A program made the translations under genes and the position numbers. Positions 1 to 12,824 of a DNA stretch of 64,000 bases are shown piece after piece (position 1 is the first letter of the stretch; each line of letters opens with the position of its first letter). The DNA comes from Zanthoxylum bungeanum (taxonomy: Eukaryota > Streptophyta > Magnoliopsida > Sapindales > Rutaceae): positions 38,735 to 102,734 of the forward strand of contig SKCR01017766.1 in assembly GCA_019454045.1 (NCBI GenBank), written 5' to 3'. The notes below the pieces were generated by a model that saw only the letters and a program-made list of their open reading frames with translations, made no database searches and had not been told where the DNA came from.

Positions 1-1349
1 GAGCGCCATTCCTGGCTTGCTAATCCTCATTCCCGAGGTATTACTGATGTAATGGTTCATTCCCGAACCGTTACTGCATGAGAAAGGGTAGATTGGTTGC
101 CCCCAAGCTTGGTTTATCTTTTTATTCTTCGTTGCTTGCACTCGGCCGAAGTAGATCATTTGATGCGGTGTTCCGTACTGTTATACCATATTACTCTTTT
201 TTATGAGATAGTCCCAATAGTTGTACATATTATTGCCCTCAAAGGATGCTCAGTGTCGAAACCAGAGAGCCTTCAAAGTACTCGATGCAACTCAAATCCA
301 ACCGTTTGGATAAATGATCTGAACCAGACTCAAAGTGTGTGTGTGCCAAGGTTCTTTTACAACTTGATCCTTAAGTAAGCCAACTCGATAATTTTGTTTC
401 AAAGAATGGGATCAATGGGTCAAACCAACCTAGATGTCTTGATCATGCTCTGCAATTACTTCTTCGTACTCAATGTGATATGGTTTTCTTTTTCTTTTCT
501 TTCGTCTCTCTATTTTTTTCAACACACCTACCCTTTAAGGTAGCATTTCTCCTCATGGTGGTTCTAATACTCGCCCATGGGTAGCTTCACGCTTATCGGT
601 TATAGGTGGTTTATATTTTCTGCTTTAGAGACTTTTCTTTTGTACTTAACCATACCACATATCGTAACACAAGTAAGTCAGGATGGACATCTAAGCGAAC
701 GGTCATTCATCGATGCGAAATCTCTTCAACTAGTCACATTGTCGGTTATTCAGGCTTTCACTGCTAAGATCCTATAATTAAGTGCTCGCGAGTCTAGCTG
801 AGATCAACTACTCAAAATATCGGATGAGAGTACCTCTCGCACTTATCGTTTCTAAGGTTTCGCCCTAAAGCAAACAATTTCATCATCGAACTTATGCCTA
901 ACCATTAAGGACTTCTCTCTCCTTTTTTTTTCAACTCCACTGGAATTCTTCCTTTCAACTGCCGATAGTGTGGGCCTCGACCCTGAGATTCATTCCCGAA
1001 AACTACCGGTAATGTGGGCCTCGACCCTGGGATTCATTCCCGAAAACTGCTGGTAATGTGGGCCTCAACCCTGGGATTCATTCCCGAAAATTACTGGTAA
1101 TATGGGCCTCAACCCTAGGATTCATTCCCGAAAATGATGATAGTGCATTGCTGCTCCCGGCTTTCTTGTATTTACCGTTTTTTCCTTCTTTTCTTCGAAA
1201 CCTGCGAACACAAACAAAACAAAACAAAACAAGAAAATGCAAGTACGTTTCGTGTATGCATGCATGCATGCATGTGTTTTTCTGCTCCGCTGGTAGGTTA
1301 GGTTTTACCTACGTTCTCCCGGTGATTGCTCGGTCTCCTCTTCCTCAGG
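1..1349 (-). other. G1 3' untranslated region between integrase and 3' LTR
   Basis: No convincing coding sequence is visible here; short open frames look random. The stretch lies downstream of the G1 integrase stop and, as in other Ogre-like elements, carries tandem repeats. Positions 1-80 hold a few short diverged units built around CATTCCCGA; a cleaner 44-bp array lies at 964-1136. A short TGCA microsatellite occurs at about 1255-1274 and an AAAAC-type simple repeat at about 1208-1231. Confidence 0.6.
964..1136. repeat. 44-bp tandem repeat, about four units, in G1 3' region
   Basis: Four successive units start near 969, 1014, 1058 and 1102. Each contains GTGGGCCTCRACCCT followed by GATTCATTCCCGAAAA. 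Spacing is 44-45 bp and unit-to-unit identity is high, with a few C/T changes. Confidence 0.85.
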
Positions 1350-3026
1350 CAAAATATTACTTCAACCTATCCACGTTGATTGGCTCGATGAACTCATTTC
1401 CGTCTAAATCTGACATTCTCACTGCCCTGTTTCCCATCACTTTCTTGACTATGTAGGGTCATTTCCAGTTGGGTTCGAACTTTCCTCTCGGGTCCATCGA
1501 CGACGGCTTTGACTGTTTTGAGTACTAGATCACCTTCTCTAATCTTGGATGGCATACCTTTGTTGAATGCTCAGGCCAATCTCTTCTGATACAACTGCAT
1601 ATGGTGCAAGGACTTAATTCTCTTCTCATCTAACAATGTTAACTGTTCGAATCTCTGCGAGGCCCATTCTTGTTCAGGGAACTCTGCCTCTGCTAGTAAC
1701 CGCATTGACTGTATCTCAACTTCTAATGGTAATACTGCTTCCATTCCGTAGACCAAAGAATATTGTGTGGCTCCCGTTGCCGTTCTCACAGAAGTTCTGT
1801 ACCCCCACAAGGCGTACGAAAGTTTATCCGCCCAATCTTTGTAGCTCTCCGTCATTTTGGCTAGTATTTTCTTTATCGTCTTATTGGCTGCCTCGACTGC
1901 CCTATTTCTTGTGGCATGTAAGGTGACGACTTGTGATGTCCTATCCGTACTTCTGTACATTCTCGCTGGCAGTCTTCTCGGTTTCTAGTATGAAACTTCC
2001 GTTTGTCTCTGCTGATGTTGTTCGTGTGCTGATAGCTTCGCATGGGCATTTCAATGATCGCATTTCATGTTCGGGCTTCAGCGTTTGCGGCTTCATCCCT
2101 TTCGCCATTTCGACGTGCAGTGACTATGTTACGTGTGCCATTTGACTCGTTGTGACATCCACAGAAAGTTTCTCTCCGCATCTCTTTGATTTGGCTCTAT
2201 TCTGCTTCGCGTTGTTGGCTTCTGAGCGCTATTTCTGTGTGTCGCCTGTATGACAGCTTCATGCATGCCAGTTCGCGTTCATGTGTGCTACGTTGGTTTC
2301 TCTTGAAACTTAACTCCGTTGTCCGTTACTCGTGATGTGGAATTTCGTATCGGCATATGATGTTTCTGGGCTAGACATCGCCATGCTTTGCTTGTAACGT
2401 TACGAAGACTCGTTTCCACTTGCGAAAAGTAGTCTACCGCCACTACTATGAAACGATTCCATTTGACTTCGTGTGGTCGAATTTCTCTGAATCATGTCTT
2501 TCCCCATGCTGAAAAAGGCCACGGCTCCGATAGCCGTAGCAACGACTCCGTGTGCGGTAGAGGGTTAAGTTACCGGTGTGCTTGACAATCGTGACAATGC
2601 TTCAGCACTTCGGCAGTCAGCTTCCATGGTCGACCAGTAGAAACCTTCTCTTACTAGCTTGCGAGATAAGTTCAATCCGTTCATGTGTGGTCACAAACCC
2701 CGGCGTTACTTCTTGCCATCGCTTTCTTCTGAGCCTCTTCCTCTCGTAAACACTCTTCACTGGATGTCATTAGCATTGTCTCTGGTATATTCTCCCTTCA
2801 AAACTCACGTATTGGGAAGCAACTTCTGAAGGCGATCATGTCATTCCTACCAGCTTCTCTGGGAATTCCCGCGTTCTATGTATTGTTGAATATCATAGTA
2901 CCAAGATTTCATCGTCGCTTCTACTTCTAAGACTCTTTCTAGCTCGTAACTTGGGCCTGCTTGCTTCATCAACACTAGAGGTCTCATCACTAACTGCTCT
3001 GGATTTTCTCTCTCCCAAAGTTGCGC
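1350..3026 (-). pseudogene. G1 integrase (degenerate), C-terminal half of the pol polyprotein
   Basis: Read on the minus strand from 3026 down to about 1350. The first residues (QLWERENPEQLV) continue directly from the RNase H part at 12825, across the C1 insertion. Next come a linker, a zinc-binding remnant with CHDCQ near 2590, a core fragment with VAVDYF near 2440, and an open stretch at 1571-1960 with the integrase C-terminal region (YALWGYRTSVRTATGATQYS). A final chromodomain-free tail with LDGNEF ends near 1350. Normal role: strand transfer of retrotransposon cDNA into host DNA. The central third (about 1960-2850) is shattered by indels and stops, so no product is expected. Confidence 0.85.
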
Positions 3027-4948
3027 TGTTGGACAATTATGACCCATAGCATCACTATTTGTACAGAACATGGTGTTGTTGTTTGTGACAAAGGAAATTG
3101 CTCTTTTATCATTTGTAATTGGATTACCAAGATATATAAATGATAAAAGTCCATATGATTAGTTCCGATTAATAAGATATGAGACAATATTAATCCACTA
3201 AGGTTTAATCATTAAATATCCCTAGTCGTAGTATTATCGAGACTGGACATCGATAATGCGAATAGACTAGTATTGCACTTGTGCGCGTTGTGGGAGCATA
3301 ACAGCATAGTTCTCATATATTTAAGTATTGGATACTTATGCAAGTGTGATAGGAGGTTGTGTTTACCGATGGTACGGAACAGCTTCGCTCTGGATAGACC
3401 CCTCGGAATCCCATTGGTAGTATGACTATGTGTCTATGGGAGTCCGAATCAGGGTAGGTGTATTTGGTCTTAACCTGAGACTTGCATCGCTAATACTTGC
3501 GACAATCAATATACTTTGGTTTTGGTCGTCCAGGGCTTTACAGGTTCTGTGTACGCCTCTTCTGGGTATACTGAGAATCGTAGTGTATTGGGTGTGATGT
3601 CAAGATGGAAGTATCACTTCAGTCATATGGAGATGATGATCACGTAGGATACGGAACTAGTACTCTTTAGTACTGCAGTCATCGGGATAATATGACTAGG
3701 TCATGATTATCCGATTATAGAGACTAGTTACCAGAGATCCGATATATGCTTCGTACGGGAAGACACAATTCCAGCCCCAGGCCTAGCATGTGACATCGAT
3801 ACTGGATCGCAATACGCAATACTACGTATACTACGCCTGACATAGATTATATATTCCTAAAAGAATATTTCTGGAGAATTGGGTAGGCACGGTGCTTTGC
3901 TAGAAGCCAACCATGTCTTGTAAATCGGTAAAAACGTGGTACGGGGTACGCACGTATTCGGATAGTCCGATGACCGGATTTACTGCCAACATATCCAGGG
4001 ATCTCATGGGTCGCTTCCCGAAGATTCACCGATGACGTATGACTCGAACATAATTAATCTGGGATTAATTAGAAGAGAGAGAAAATTAATCTAGGATTAA
4101 TTACGGTGAGAATTTATCTGGGATAAAATTCAATTAATAGAGAGAGAACGATTAATTTGGAATTAATCGATTAAAATAATATATTCGATATATTAAATGA
4201 AATTAGATTTCATAACGGAATTAAAATTGGATTTTAATTCGGGCGAACGAATTAATTTAGAATTAATTCGCGAGCGACTTTAATAGTAATTTTGCTAGGC
4301 ATAATTATTTAATTAAATTTGATTTAATTACGTCGCAACGGAAAATTCGTTAATTCGGAATTAACGAACCCGAGCCCGGAATGTGTTTGCGGGCCCACTC
4401 GGATTTTGAATTAAAGTGGGGCCCACAAGTCACATCACAGTCAACTTTATCACCTTTTTTGGTTTAGAAGTTGGTAGAGATTTTTGGTAACTTGTCTTAC
4501 ACATTTTTGTTTGATTTGGGAAAGACATTTACCAACTTGACTTTTTGTAAATGGATTTTGTTTTTGAAATCAAATATACATTTAACAAATCAAAACACAA
4601 CTCTCTCCTCTCATTTTGTAAAAACCGAAACCTCTCCCTCTCTTTCTCTCATTGCCGAGACCTATGGTTCAGGGTTAAGATTTTTGTTCAAAAATCTTGC
4701 AATGCTAGCACATCAAAGGAGTCATACAAAGGTGTTAGGGAAACTACCCTTGAGTTTGGAATTCAAGAACAAGCTTGGAAGCTCAACATACATCAAAAGA
4801 GAAGCTTGGAGCAACTTCAATGGAGGCAAAAGTTTTGTTTGTCTACACATCCTTAGCCGATCAAAGTGAGTATTTTCCGCTACTTTACTTTGCGTATTCA
4901 CATGTTTTATGCTTAATTGATCTTGGTTTGACCTTAGAGAACCCAACA
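3027..4948 (+). repeat. C1 5' LTR
   Basis: 1922 bp, TGTTGG...CCAACA. It matches the 3' LTR at 10890-12824 throughout, with scattered substitutions and small indels (for example a 15-20 bp deletion near 3082). A candidate TATA element TATATAAA lies at about 3133-3140. A dense block of small hairpins is at 4051-4366. Confidence 0.95.
4051..4366. repeat. Array of short hairpins in C1 5' LTR
   Basis: About nine consecutive imperfect palindromes, each 13-21 bp with a 2-5 nt centre, for example ATTAATCTGGGATTAAT, TTTATCTGGGATAAA, GATTAATTTGGAATTAATC, GAAATTAGATTTC and GAATTAATTTAGAATTAATTC. The same array recurs at about 11932-12242, 23418-23640 and 31222-31520 in the other C1/C2 LTRs. Confidence 0.85.
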
Positions 4949-4949
4949 A

Positions 4950-4961
4950 TGGTATCAGAGC
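4950..4961 (+). other. C1 primer binding site (initiator tRNA-Met type)
   Basis: TGGTATCAGAGC starts one base after the LTR end. It is the standard plant copia sequence complementary to the 3' end of initiator tRNA-Met and primes minus-strand DNA synthesis. Confidence 0.95.
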
Positions 4962-7560
4962 CTAAATTAAGCATGAAATATTTTAGGGTTCTTAATCTTG
5001 AATTTGGGTATTTTTGATTTGAGCATGATTTGATCAAATTGTTTGTTTGAGTATGCTTTATATTGATAACTTAGAGTTATGCATGATCAATTTGATGAAA
5101 ATTAATTGGATTAATTTTCCCCAAAATTTGGCTTGGCCGAATATAAGGACCCTTGTAGCTCATGGTGATTTTTGATTTTAAGCCATTGGATGTGTTTAAA
5201 ATGCTTGGATATATTGATTTGTGATTTAATTGGATTGAAATCAAAATCGGATATAAAAATCCCTTATTGCCGTGAGCTAATGAAGCATGTTGGGATTGAT
5301 TTTGCTTCAATTATGTTGGACATGTTTGATTAAATTAAAGCATGATTAATTAGTGTAATTGGTGTTTTGGAAATATTAATTTAACTAATTAATTATGGCT
5401 AATACACTTTAATTAATTAATTGTGATATTTGGAATATTGTGATTAAATTAATTGGCTTAATTTGGAATTGGGCTAAAAATGTTGTATTTGGGCTTAATG
5501 GGCTTGGTTGGGCCAAGTTTGGTTTAGGATAATTGGTTGGATCCAATTGGGCCTAAAACCATTTCCATAAAGTCCAAATATGATAATTGGGCCTTTAAAT
5601 AATTAATTGGGCCTAATGGGCCAAATTAATTTTGTGGCAAAGGGTGATTCCTTATTGGGCTTTGGTTGCCAAAGTCCATGCCTTATAAATTAATTGAAAG
5701 CCCATTGGACTTTAATTAAATTGACATTGGATGTTAATTGGGCTTTGAGACCCATTAAGATTAGATTTAGAATCTAAGTCGCAAGGCACATTAAAAAGTG
5801 TAATTATTTAATTTGGAATTAAATAGAATTAGTATTGAATACAAATTAAATTGGATTTAATATTGTAGTTTGATATAATTCAAGAATTCGTACTTTGAGT
5901 ACTTATTCTTAAACGAGTTGGACTCGCGCAAATCAAATCGTTGTTTGAACATTGGATGGTCATTAATTAAAGATTAATTAATAATTAGATTGATTGATAA
6001 CATTTTGTGTGAATACATGGATGTGATGTATGAATAATGTATATCAGATGGATATTAGATGGGTGAGGGCAATTTTGGAAATTGTTGTAATAAATTTAGA
6101 ATTTATTAAATTGGACCTGCGTGTCCAGCCTATTACCTCTTTTCTCTTGTATTTCTCTTCTCACATATTCCCCTCAATGTAAATGAGGTTTCTTTAGAAG
6201 TGTTATGTAATTGGGTAGAAGTAAGAATAGTGCTAGCCGGGGAGAGGAAATGAGTGATTTGTTCTAGGAACTTTGTGAGATATCCATCCGCATATCATTA
6301 TTAATTTATTTACCGCGCCTTATTATGCTTTTAGAATGCATGCTTAAGGGTGTATGATGAGACCTAATCAAAGATAATTAATTGGTTGCCAATTACGCGA
6401 AAAACCCTCAACAAATATTAAGCGTTTTCCTTCCATTGAGTGATTCTCTCTCAAGATCCAAGATTGGCACTGGTTTGTTGGCCAAAGTCAAGACCTTTGT
6501 CCATCGCGGATGTGTTTGAATCATGAAGGCTTTGTTCCATATCGCATGTCTTGTCCAAGTTGTGATTTGTTGGCCAAAGTCAAGATCACTTCTTGTCCAT
6601 CGACATCGATTACGAAGCTTTCCAAAGTCAATGGGTCCCGCTTAACTGGAATCATTAAGCTTGTTGTGCCAAAGCCAAGGCTTAGTTGATTCAGAGGAAA
6701 AAGGTTAGGGAATATATTGGATATATTGGCATATATTAGATATATGTTTCGGACTTGGATGTCCACCTACTGGATCTAGGAATTGGATGAGATCCAATTG
6801 ATCTTAGAGATCTACCTAGTTAATATCATACAGCTTGTTGGCCAAAGTCAAGGTTGTGTGTTATTTAACGGGATCCTAGCCCACTAGGAAACTAGGTTTC
6901 CCGAGTACTCAACAGAGGGTTAGAGGCTCGCCGAAAAATAGTGGGAGGCAAGTATTAAATTTGCAATTTCGTTTAGATACTTGCCAATACGCGCTCATTT
7001 CATTTTCGTCATTAATTTATAAATATATTAGTTGGACTAATATTTAATTGTTGTTTTAATTTAACAGTTGGACTGTATTCAAACTACTTCATTTATAGTT
7101 GATTATATAATTGGATTATAGTAATCAATATATTTGAATTTAACCAATCAAATAGTAGTTGATTATATAGTTAGACTATAGTAATCATTATATTTGATTG
7201 TACCCGAAATCGTTGATTGGATAGTTGGACTATTGGAATCAAGATAACTGAAAGATTAGCGTTTAGAACATAATCCTGGGTGAAAAATCTTTTAAACGGC
7301 TTTAATTTTCAGATTGGGAATAGAACCTCAGGATAGTCCTGGGAACTGAGAAGTTATTCTATTTGATAGAGAAACATCTCGGGCCTAAGCCCGGAGTTGA
7401 GCAAATAGTGGAGCATGAGTTTTGGAAGACTCATGGTGATGATAACTTTAGTGCTCAATCCGTTATGCTTACCGCAATGACTCTTTAATTCTTCGTCAAA
7501 CTAAGGATTAGATCCTTATACCATGATGATGAAATTAAAGGATCTTCATAGATCTATTCT
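4962..7560 (+). other. C1 long untranslated leader, no recognisable gene
   Basis: About 2.6 kb between PBS and the first gag-like sequence, AT-rich and without a supported reading frame. It contains diverged repeats of GTTGGCCAAAGTCAAG (near 6478, 6570, 6838) and a block at about 7020-7260 of repeated AGTTGGACTAT and GATTATATA motifs. The same leader, with the same repeats, follows the 5' LTR of C2, so it is a family feature. Confidence 0.7.
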
Positions 7561-10500
7561 TAGATCTTAGAAGTACAAATTGCAAAAGAAGCTCTTTCGC
7601 TCGCGTATGTCAGAGGGTACATCTGTCGAGCACTAGGTGTCGCAGATGATTGCTGACATCGATCAGCTAGGTTAGCTGGGCATTACCTACGTGGCCGAGA
7701 CTACCAAAGATTTGATCTTATAGTCTCTACCCGAAAGCTGGGGCAGGTTCATTATGAACCAAGAGTAAACTCTTGGAGAGTTGATGGCTATGCTCAAGGA
7801 GGCAGAGCCAGAGCTTCTAAAAGGGGCAAAGGCAAAATCATCACAGTCTTCTGGGAAGACAAATGACATATCCCAAGATGTCTGCCTAAACTGTGGCAAA
7901 CGGGGTCACTGGAAGCGTGACTGCCGTATGGACAAGGCAGACATGAAGGAAGTGAAGGCGGGGCAAGGCTCCGGCTTCAAGTATGTTTGTCATAAACATG
8001 TTCACTATTAGTTTCAAAATTGGATTTTTGATACTAGATGTGGTACATAAATATGTACTGATGTGCAGAATCTGCTGATTAGCAGGAGACTGACTTCAGT
8101 TGAGATCTACCTGCGAGTCGAAAACGGGACGAGAGTCGCTGTTTTAACCGTAGAAACCTAAGTTTAGGAACTACCTTGGGTATGTACTTAAATTAGGAAA
8201 CTGTTATAATGTACCTAGTTTGACTAGAAACATTATCTCTATATCTAGTATATAACTCGTTGCGGGTATACCTTTATATTCTAGAACACTAAGTGTTTTA
8301 TTTATAAAGATGATATTGAGATAAACACATTAGATGTGAATAACAGTATTTATATTTTGAATATAAATGAATCTCAAACATATAACATGACAAACAAATA
8401 GCTCAAACTGAATTAATCAGATGAGACTTATTTGTGGCATTGTTGTCTGGGACACATTAACAAGACTCGTATATCCACACTTTCGAAGAGTGGGTACTAG
8501 GACGGATTTGATTCTAATTCAAATGATGTCTACGAATCTAGTTTATTAGGCAAAGTGCCTAAAACACCTTTTACTTGGTAAAAGTGCAAGTGCCACCGAT
8601 CTGTTAGCCCTCGTTCATAGTGACGTAAGTGGGCCCATGTCTAGCTAGGCTAGAGGTGGATATGAATACTTCGTAACCTTTACGGATGTGGCATCGCGTT
8701 ATGGTTATGTGTTTCTTTGAAACACAAATCGAAACTTTTGATAAATTCAAAGAGTTTCGACACGAAGTATAAAAACAGACCGGCAAAAGTATTAAAACAT
8801 CACGATTGGACCGTGGTGGAAATACTTAAGCAATAAGTTTCTCGATTATTTGAAAGAGTATAGTATTCTTTCACAGTGGACTCCTCCCGGAACACCTCAA
8901 TTTGACGGTGTGTCCGAACAGAGAACCGAACTTTGTTGGACATGGTAAGGTTAATGATGAGTCGCTCTGAGCTACCATTTTCCTTCTAGGGATACGCATT
9001 AAACAGTGCAATACTTATTTTGAATAAGGTTCCATGAAAATCTGTTAGACAGACTTCATATTAGATATGAACAGGAAAGAAACCGGGTTTTCTCATTCCT
9101 GAAGATTTGGGAATGCTGGGCATATGTTTGGATGATACCAAACTAGAACCCAAATCGGATAAGTGCCTAATTTGTAGGTTATCCTAGGGAAACCAAAGTA
9201 TAGTACTTATACAACTCACAAGAGAACAATGTAATTGTTGCTCTCCATGCGGTTTTCCTAAGAGGAATACCTATATGCAGTGGTAAGTGGGAGGAAAGTA
9301 AAACTCGATGAAAATCGGAGTAATACTGTTCCAGGCACCGATTCCTTAACGGAACACAAACAGTTCATCAGGGATGAAACTGTACCACAATCTTCAAATA
9401 CACAAGAACCGCGTAAGTCGGAGAGAGTCAGAAAACAACCTGGGAGGTATGGGTTTCTGATCTCACCTCATAAAGATGTCAATCTTATTGAGGAACACGA
9501 ACCGGCTACGTATGAGGAAGTGATACAAGGTATCGACTCCCTATTATGGCAAAGTGCCATGATGTCCGAAATGGATTCCATGTATACCAACCAAGTTTGG
9601 ACACTGGTTGATGTACCGGAAGGCATTGTGCCTATTGGTACTATATGAGTCTTCAAGGAAGACATACATGGATGGCAACATACAAACGTACAAAGCTAGG
9701 CTTGTAGCGAAAGGTATCGTCATCAACATTGTGTCGATTACGACGAAACCTTTTACTCGTTGCCATGATTAAATCCATTTGGATAATGCTTGCTAATGCT
9801 GCATGTTTCATTTATGAAATATGGCAGCTGAACGTCAAAACCGCTTTCCTTAAACGGAAACCTTTTGGAGGATGTTTACAACATCCTGACGGTTTTGTCG
9901 TACCAAAACATGCAAACAAGGTTTGCAAGTTAAATCGATCCATTTATGGATTGAAGCAAGCATTGCGTTCTTGGAACTAACGTTTTGATAAGATCATAAT
10001 GGTATATGATTTAATTCAAAACGAAAATGATTCTTGTGTATATAAGAAGGTTAGTGGGAGCGCACTGACAATGATTGTCCTATATAATGATGACATATCA
10101 TTTCTTGGAAATGACATTCCCATAATACAATCGGTGAAAGCTTGGCTTTCATGAAAATTCTCCATAGAATACTTGGGAGAGACAACCTTTATTCTAGGAA
10201 TAAGGATCTACTGGGATAGATCTAAAAGTTGGGCACTCTCCGAGAACTCGTACATTGAAAATATGTACGTGACCTGGTGTCTCATATGCTTTGAGCATAT
10301 GGAGTCACAATCAGGCCAATCCAAGTGATAGTCACTGGATTGATGTTAAGAACATCCTTAAGTATCTTAGATGAACTAAGGATGCTTTCTTAAGCTATGG
10401 AGAAGGAGAACTTGAAGTGACTGGGTTCACCGTTGCAAGTTTCCAAACCGACAAAAATGACTATAAGTCGTAATAAGGGTACTATATAGTTTGAATAACG

Positions 10501-10830
10501 GAACAGTGAGCTGGAAATCTTCCAAGCAAGATACTGTTGCCGAATAAACAACAAAAGCGGAATATTGCTGCAGCTGAGGCAGCAAAAGAAGCAATTTGGA
10601 TCTGTAAAATTCCTAATTAGATTAGGAGTAGTTCTGTTAGCAGCTGAGCTAGGCTACAACACAGGCTAAAGAATTAATGGTCTCATCAACGATCCAAGTA
10701 TATACTTCAACTATTTCATCTGATTCGTCGGATCATACATCGTGGCGATGTGATGATCGAATAAATCGCATCAGATGATAACCTTGCAAATCCGCTGACG
10801 AAAGTAGTTTCTCAGCAGAAGTTTGAGCGA
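7561..10830 (+). pseudogene. C1 gag-pol (degenerate copia polyprotein)
   Basis: Fragments of all copia domains appear in order but in changing frames. The Gag C-terminus carries the CCHC zinc knuckle CLNCGKRGHWKRDC at 7883-7924. A protease remnant (WIFDTRCGT) lies near 8020, a GAG-pre-integrase piece near 8440, and integrase fragments at about 8610-8950 (TPPGTPQFDGVSEQ). The integrase-RT hinge and early RT are at 9280-9648, RT at 9729-9980 (WQLNVKTAFL, LNRSIYGLKQA), and RNase H remnants at about 10300-10830. Stops and frameshifts occur in every domain and the N-terminal two thirds of Gag is missing or unrecognisable. Several lesions are shared with C2 (see findings). Confidence 0.85.
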
Positions 10831-10875
10831 CCCGTACATAGTTCAGGTGTAGGACACTTGAGTGATTGGCTATAG

Positions 10876-10889
10876 GCCAAGTGGGAGAT
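10876..10889 (+). other. C1 polypurine tract
   Basis: GCCAAGTGGGAGAT directly precedes the 3' LTR. This is the usual plant copia plus-strand primer; the equivalent sits before the C2 and C4 3' ends. Confidence 0.85.
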
Positions 10890-12824
10890 TGTTGGACAAT
10901 TATGACCCATAGCATCACTATTTGTACAGAACATGGTGTTGTTGTACAAATTAACTATGTGACAAAGGAAATTGCTCTTTTATCATTTGTAATTGGATTA
11001 CCAGATATATAAATGATAAAAGTCCATATGATTAGTTCCGGATTAATAAGATATGAGACAATATTAATCCACTAAGGTTTAATCATTAAATATCCCTAGT
11101 CGTAGTATTATCGAGACTGGACATCGATAATGCGGAATAGACTAGTATTGCACTTGTGCGCGTTGTGGGAGCATAACGACATAGTTCTCATATATTTAAG
11201 TATTGGATACTTATGCAAGTGTGATAGGAGGTTGTGTTTACCGATGGTACGGAAACAGCTTCGCTCTGGATAGACCCTCGGAATCCCATTGGTAGTATGA
11301 CTATGTGTCTATGGGAGTCCGAATCAGGGTAGGTGTATTTGGTCTTAACCTGAGACTTGCATCGCTAATACTTGCGACAATCAGTATACTTTGGTTTTGG
11401 TCGTCCAGGGCTTTAACAGGTTCTGTGTACGCCTCTTCTGGGTATACTGAGAATCGTAGTGTATTGGGTGTGATGTCAAGATGGAAGTATCACTTCAGTC
11501 ATATGGAGATGATGATCACGTAGGATACGGAACTAGTACTCTTAAGTACTGCAGTCATCGGGATAATATGACTAGGTCATGATTATCCGATTATAGAGAC
11601 TAGTTACCAGAGATCCGATATATGCTTCGTACGGGGCAGACACAATTCCAGCCCCAGGCCTAGCATGTGACATTCGATACTGGATCGCAATACGCAATAC
11701 TACGTATACTATGCCTGACATAGATTATATATTCCTAAAAGAATATTTCTAGAGAATTGGGTAGGCACGGTGCTTTGCTAGAAGCCAACCATGTCTTGTA
11801 AATCGATAAAAACGTGGTACGAGGTACGCACATATTCGGATAGTCCGATAACCGGATTTACTGCCAACATATCCAGAGATCTCATGGGTCACTTCCTGAA
11901 GATTCACCGATGACGTATGACTCGAACATAATTAATCTGGGATTAATTAGAAGAGAGAGAAAATTAATCTAGGATTAATTACGGCGTGAATTTATCTGGG
12001 ATAAAATTCAATTAATAGAGAGAACGATTAATTTGGAATTAATCGATTAAAATAATATATTCGATATATTAAATGAAATTAGATTTCATAACGGAATTGA
12101 AATTGGATTTTAATTCGGGTGAACGAGTTAATTTAGAATTAATTCGCGGTGACTTTAATAGTAATTTTGCTAGGCATAATTATTTAATTAAATTTGATTT
12201 AATTACGTCGCAACAGAAAATTCGTTAATTTGGAATTAACGAACCCGAGCCCGGAATGTGTTTGCGGGCCCACTCGGATTTTGAATTAAGTGGGGCCCAC
12301 AAGTCACATCACTAGTCACTTTATCACCTTTTGGTTGATAGAAGTTGGTAGAGATTTTGGTAACTTGTCTTGCACATTTTGTTGATTTGTGAAAGACATT
12401 TACCAACTTGACTTTTTTGTATGGATTTTGATTTTTGAAATCAAATATACATTTAACAAAATGGAAAACCAACTCACCCTCTCATTGTCGTAAGAACCGA
12501 AACCTCTCCCTCTCTTTCTCTCCAATTGCCGAGACCTAGGGTTATTGGTTGAAGATTTTTGATTCAAAAATCTTGCATGCTAGCACATTAAAGGAGTCAT
12601 ACAAAGGTGTTAGGGACACTAACCCTTGATTTTGGAATTCAAGAACATGCTTGGAAGCTCAACATACATCAAAGGAAAAGCTTGGAGCAACTTCAATGGA
12701 GGCAAAAGTTTTGTTGTCTACACATCCTTAGCCGATCAAAGTGAGTACTTTCCGCTACTTTACTTTGAATATTCACATGTTTTATTCTTAATGATCTTGG
12801 TTATTGTTCTTAGAGAACCCAACA
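10890..12824 (+). repeat. C1 3' LTR
   Basis: 1935 bp, begins TGTTGGACAATT and ends CCAACA, closely matching 3027-4948. It contains the TATATAAA motif about 110 bp in and the same hairpin block at about 11932-12242. The right flank resumes the minus-strand G1 RNase H coding sequence. Confidence 0.95.

Larger units (their letters stand above)
3027..12824 (+). mobile_element. C1: full-length Ty1/copia retrotransposon inserted in G1
   Basis: Both LTRs begin TGTTGGACAATT and end CCAACA, a 6-bp terminal inverted repeat. The 5' LTR is followed by a tRNA-iMet-type primer binding site and the 3' LTR is preceded by a purine-rich tract. The element is 9798 bp. It interrupts the G1 pol frame between the second RNase H (motif ADALATLA on the minus strand near 12840) and QLWEREN at 3026. 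The flanks do not form a clear 5-bp TSD: TGCGC on the left, GCGGC on the right. Same family as C2. Confidence 0.93.

Noticed and set aside
4950..4961. tRNA gene fragments at TGGTATCAGAGC and TGGCGACTCCACTGGGGA sites
   Set aside because: These are short primer binding sites at LTR borders; no cloverleaf surrounds them.
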